A DNA stretch of 64,000 nt from Treponema sp. UBA4873. Lineage in GTDB: Bacteria; Spirochaetota; Spirochaetia; Treponematales; Treponemataceae. How positions within the stretch are numbered: position 1 is the first letter of the stretch; each line of letters begins with the position of its first letter. A program made the translations under genes and the position numbers. The stretch covers positions 1 to 64,000 of the forward strand of contig DHDP01000005.1 of the NCBI GenBank assembly GCA_002399405.1, given 5' to 3'. The notes under the pieces are model-generated. The model had not been told where the DNA came from and ran no database searches. It was given only the letters and a program-made list of their open reading frames with translations. Shown here piece by piece: positions 61,157 through 64,000 of this stretch.

Positions 61157-63589
61157 ATGTATTCAGTCAATCGTGTTTTTTCCCGATTCCTGCTTCTTGT
61201 TGTTGTTCTGCTGTCTTTCGGCCTGCCGCTTGCGGCCCAGGACAGTACGACTGAAGATCCCAACTGGTTCTGGGGAAAGACAATTTCGGAGATTTCTTTC
61301 GAGGGACTGAAGAACGTCAAAAAAAACGAACTGACAGGTGTTACAAGTTCGTTTGTCGGAAAACAGTTTACAGAGGACGTATACAACGATCTCGTCGACA
61401 GACTGTACGGACTCGATATGTTCGACGACATTACTCCGTATGCGAAACACGATCCGAAGACTGCCGATAGAATTCTGCTTGTGTTCAAGGTAAAGGAACG
61501 CCCCGTCATCAAATCAATAAATTTCGAGGGCAATAAAAAAATACGCAACGGCGAGCTCCGCGAAGCTGTGACCGTGAAGACTGACGACATCTATCTCGAG
61601 AGCAAAGTGCTGCTCGACGACCGCGCGCTTCGCGACGTGTATCTCAAAAAAGGATATATCGACGCGAAAGTAACGCATAAGACGGAAGAGACCGATCAGG
61701 GAATAAAACTCACGTTCGTTGTGGACGAAGGCGCGAACACCGTCATCACGTCGATCCGTTTCAGCGGAAATACGGTCGTTTCCGAGCGCACGCTGAAAAG
61801 CAAGATTTCGCTGAAAGAGGTCGGATTTATGAAGGACGGCGCGTTCCAGAAATCGTCCCTTGAGGCCGACAAGCAGACCGTCGTAACGTATTATCTGGAC
61901 AGGGGATATGCCGACGCGAAAGTCGTCGACGTCATGCAGGAGACGAAACTAAACGAGGAAAAAGACAGAAACGAACTGACGCTCACGTTCGTCATCCAGG
62001 AAGGTCCGCAGTATACGTATACCGGAACGACAATCAAGGGAAACGAGATATTCAAGGCCGATAAACTTCTTTCATACATCAAGCTCAAGGAAGGTTCCGT
62101 CTACAACCAGACAAAATATCAGGAAGGACTGCAGAACATTACGGGCCTGTACGCGGAGAACGGATACATGACGAATCAGTATACGCCTGAAGTCACTAAA
62201 GACGCGGAGCGCAAGACGATATCTTTTACGCTTACGATAGTCGAACGCGCGCGCAGCCACATTGAAAATATTATTATTAAGGGAAATACGAAAACGAAGG
62301 ATTACGTCATCAGACGCGAACTTCCGATCGAACCGGGCGACGTGTTCTCCCGCGATAAAGTCATGACCGGTCTGCGCAATCTGTACAACCTGCAGTATTT
62401 CTCGAGCGTCGTTCCGGAACCTGTGGCGGGATCCGAATCGGACCTTGTCGATCTGGTGATTACGGTCGAAGAGCAGTCCACGACGTCGCTCGAATTCGGC
62501 ATGACGTTCTCCGGCGTTTCCGACCCGGACGAATTTCCGGTGTCGCTCTTTGCCAAATGGCAGAATTCCAATTTGTGGGGCGAAGGAAAAACAGTCTCCG
62601 CAAGCACGACGATTTCAAGCACCGATCAGTCCGTAAGCGGATCGTACGGGCAGAACTGGCTGTTCGGACTGCCGCTCGGTCTGAGCGAGTCGCTTTCCGT
62701 TTCACATTCGAATGAGTCTGCATTGCGGAACGCATGGCTGCCCGACGGCACGCTCGACGACGATTCGTATTATATGCAGTATGAAGACTACTCGGTGACG
62801 CTCAGCTCGTCCGTCGGCAGGCGGTGGACGCCGAATTTCGCAATTCTTTCGTGGGGCGGCGGTCTCGCCACGACATTGAGCAACAATATATACGATGAAG
62901 CGCTGTATACGCCCGTCGATTCGAGCATCAATCAGGCCGCAAACAGGTTCGGACTGAACAATTCCATCTGGACGAGTTTTTCGATCGACAACCGCGATAT
63001 TAACTACGATCCGTCGAAGGGATGGTTCTCGAGTGAGCGTGTGGCATGGTACGGACTTCTGCCGGGCATAGAAAAAGAGTTCTTCCTCAGGACCGATACG
63101 AAGCTTGAGGGATATGTGACGCTGTTTAATATTCCGTTCGGTGACAAATGGTCGCTCAAAGGCGTGCTCGCCGCATACACCGGTTTTTCGGCCATATTCC
63201 CGGTTCCCGGCTCGCTGCTCGGCGATTCGAACAAAGTGTACATCGACGGTATGTTCAATGCGCGCGGCTGGACGGATATTTACGACTCGACGCGAGGAAA
63301 GGCTATGCTGAGCAACAGACTTGAATTCCGCGTGCCGCTCGTGCAGAATGTCATAGGTGTCGACGCATTCCTCGACGCCGCCGCGGTAAAGAGCGAAGTC
63401 TCCTCCATGTTCAACGATTTGTCGCTCAGCGATTTCTATTACAGTACGGGACCGGGAATCAGATTCCTTCTGCCGCAGTTCCCGCTTCATCTGCTGTTTG
63501 CAAACACGTTCCGTTACAGCGAATCGAAGGGATTCTACTGGGTGGACAGCTGGCAGTTCGTTCTTTCGTTCAATATTACCAATAAATAG
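61157..63589 (+). CDS. bamA: Outer-membrane protein assembly factor BamA
   Basis: 810 aa with AAAGGAG before ATG 61157. Signal peptide 1-27 (GLPLAAQDS). Five POTRA-like repeats span about 35-420 (ISEISFEGLKNVKKNELTGV; YLKKGYIDAKVTHKTE; YYLDRGYADAKVVDVM; YAENGYMTNQYTPEV), then the 16-strand barrel with the VSxRGW-like motif MFNARGWTDIYD and a final C-terminal strand QFVLSFNITNK. It inserts barrel proteins in the outer membrane, and belongs with tamB and skp here. Confidence 0.94.
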   Translation: MYSVNRVFSRFLLLVVVLLSFGLPLAAQDSTTEDPNWFWGKTISEISFEGLKNVKKNELTGVTSSFVGKQFTEDVYNDLVDRLYGLDMFDDITPYAKHDPKTADRILLVFKVKERPVIKSINFEGNKKIRNGELREAVTVKTDDIYLESKVLLDDRALRDVYLKKGYIDAKVTHKTEETDQGIKLTFVVDEGANTVITSIRFSGNTVVSERTLKSKISLKEVGFMKDGAFQKSSLEADKQTVVTYYLDRGYADAKVVDVMQETKLNEEKDRNELTLTFVIQEGPQYTYTGTTIKGNEIFKADKLLSYIKLKEGSVYNQTKYQEGLQNITGLYAENGYMTNQYTPEVTKDAERKTISFTLTIVERARSHIENIIIKGNTKTKDYVIRRELPIEPGDVFSRDKVMTGLRNLYNLQYFSSVVPEPVAGSESDLVDLVITVEEQSTTSLEFGMTFSGVSDPDEFPVSLFAKWQNSNLWGEGKTVSASTTISSTDQSVSGSYGQNWLFGLPLGLSESLSVSHSNESALRNAWLPDGTLDDDSYYMQYEDYSVTLSSSVGRRWTPNFAILSWGGGLATTLSNNIYDEALYTPVDSSINQAANRFGLNNSIWTSFSIDNRDINYDPSKGWFSSERVAWYGLLPGIEKEFFLRTDTKLEGYVTLFNIPFGDKWSLKGVLAAYTGFSAIFPVPGSLLGDSNKVYIDGMFNARGWTDIYDSTRGKAMLSNRLEFRVPLVQNVIGVDAFLDAAAVKSEVSSMFNDLSLSDFYYSTGPGIRFLLPQFPLHLLFANTFRYSESKGFYWVDSWQFVLSFNITNK

Positions 63590-63613
63590 GATTTTACAGG
63601 AAGGTTTTAAAAG

Positions 63614-64000
63614 ATGAGAAAGACAGAAAAAATAATAAGTATTGTGTTCGCCGCCGCAATTTTTGCGTGTGCAGGGCTTTCCGCCCAGCAGATAACTAAA
63701 TTCGGCGTTGTCGATACGGCGAAAGTATACAACGCGTATTTCCGCAATTCTTCCGCAGTCCGCAGTTATGACAGGAAGAAGGCGGAGTATCAGCAGGAAA
63801 TAAATACAAGAACGCAGGAACTGCGCGACCTGCAGCAGAAAAAACTCGATTATCAGGCTGCGGGTGACGATTCGAACACGCTCCGCGTTGAAGGCGACAT
63901 CACGAAGAAAACCGAATACCTCAACGAATATACGAACGCGAAGAATGTGGAACTTGCGACCATGCAGAAATCGCTTCAGAATTCCGACGAGTTTTATAAA
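63614..64000 (+). CDS. Skp/OmpH-like periplasmic chaperone (3' end beyond window)
   Basis: First 129 codons only, open at the window edge. An AGGAAGG site precedes the ATG. Signal peptide of about 24 residues (IFACAGLSAQQ), then FGVVDTAKVYNAYFRNSSAV and a long charged, coiled-coil-forming region (KKAEYQQEINTRTQELRDLQ), the tentacle helix of Skp. It escorts unfolded outer-membrane proteins to BamA, encoded 24 bases upstream. Confidence 0.85.
   Translation, partial: MRKTEKIISIVFAAAIFACAGLSAQQITKFGVVDTAKVYNAYFRNSSAVRSYDRKKAEYQQEINTRTQELRDLQQKKLDYQAAGDDSNTLRVEGDITKKTEYLNEYTNAKNVELATMQKSLQNSDEFYK

Noticed and set aside
1..64000. tRNA, rRNA and riboswitch genes in intergenic gaps
   Set aside because: All gaps are short (under about 170 bases) and none shows a cloverleaf, rRNA segment or known riboswitch core that I could recognise by eye.

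Overview
This window looks like the chromosome of a treponeme (Spirochaetota, Treponema-like, roughly 50% GC). That placement is inferred from gene content: a BamA/TamB/Skp-like cluster, an LptD-like barrel protein directly behind uvrA, a LolC/D/E-type transporter, a PUR-domain protein of the spirochaete BpuR type, short SPase II motifs, and many periplasmic TPR or beta-rich proteins of unknown role. No rRNA, tRNA, CRISPR array, integrase or transposase was seen, and no gene-free stretch exceeds 300 bases.

Layout. 1-2552: a 5'-broken short-chain dehydrogenase followed by an intact Fe-S flavin oxidoreductase of the 2,4-dienoyl-CoA reductase type. 2619-5404: a large SF1 helicase-nuclease, a possible defence gene, then acylphosphatase. 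5897-11289: a sugar module made of a DUF2961/GH172 glycosidase, two MalFG-type permeases and a binding protein, divergent from a GntR-type regulator; no transport ATPase is present. 11315-14485: nitroreductase and a two-subunit 2-oxoacid:ferredoxin oxidoreductase behind a clear promoter. 14514-16405: an overlapping ATPase + TOPRIM-like gene pair resembling PARIS/AbiL/OLD-type phage defence. 16545-23086: uvrA and lptD-like. 23095-29237: phoH, pgpH-like, ybeY, corC-like and a TPR gene. 30275-38991: an orphan Cas2-like gene, prfB with its programmed frameshift, a PEGA protein, ftsY, an exported protein and a lolC/D/E-type trio. 38969-44544: mcsA, mcsB, clpC and avtA. 44545-46592: a small AT-richer island (flavodoxin, a nonsense-broken VIT/CCC1 gene, an HxlR regulator) bounded by 27-bp direct repeats. 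46580-51928: an SsuABC-type ABC transporter, a phosphoribosyltransferase and a large exported beta-helix protein. 51931-56689: RNase HII, the PUR protein, cysteine desulfurase, aroB, an exported protein and tmk. 56741-64000: tamB, bamA and a truncated skp/ompH.

Promoters recur with one shape: a -35 near TTGAAA/TTGACA, a 16-18 bp spacer and a -10 of TATACT or close to it (acyP, the sugar-binding-protein operon, the oxidoreductase, uvrA, mcsA, the phosphoribosyltransferase). In four cases (uvrA, the Cas2-like gene, mcsA, ssuA-like) the -10 ends only 9-11 bases before the start codon, which predicts leaderless or near-leaderless transcripts.

The strongest candidates for something new are the ATPase-TOPRIM pair (14514-16405), the SF1 helicase-nuclease (2619-5372), the repeat-bounded island whose right repeat supplies the -35 of the next operon (44525-46608), and the orphan Cas2-like protein cotranscribed with prfB.
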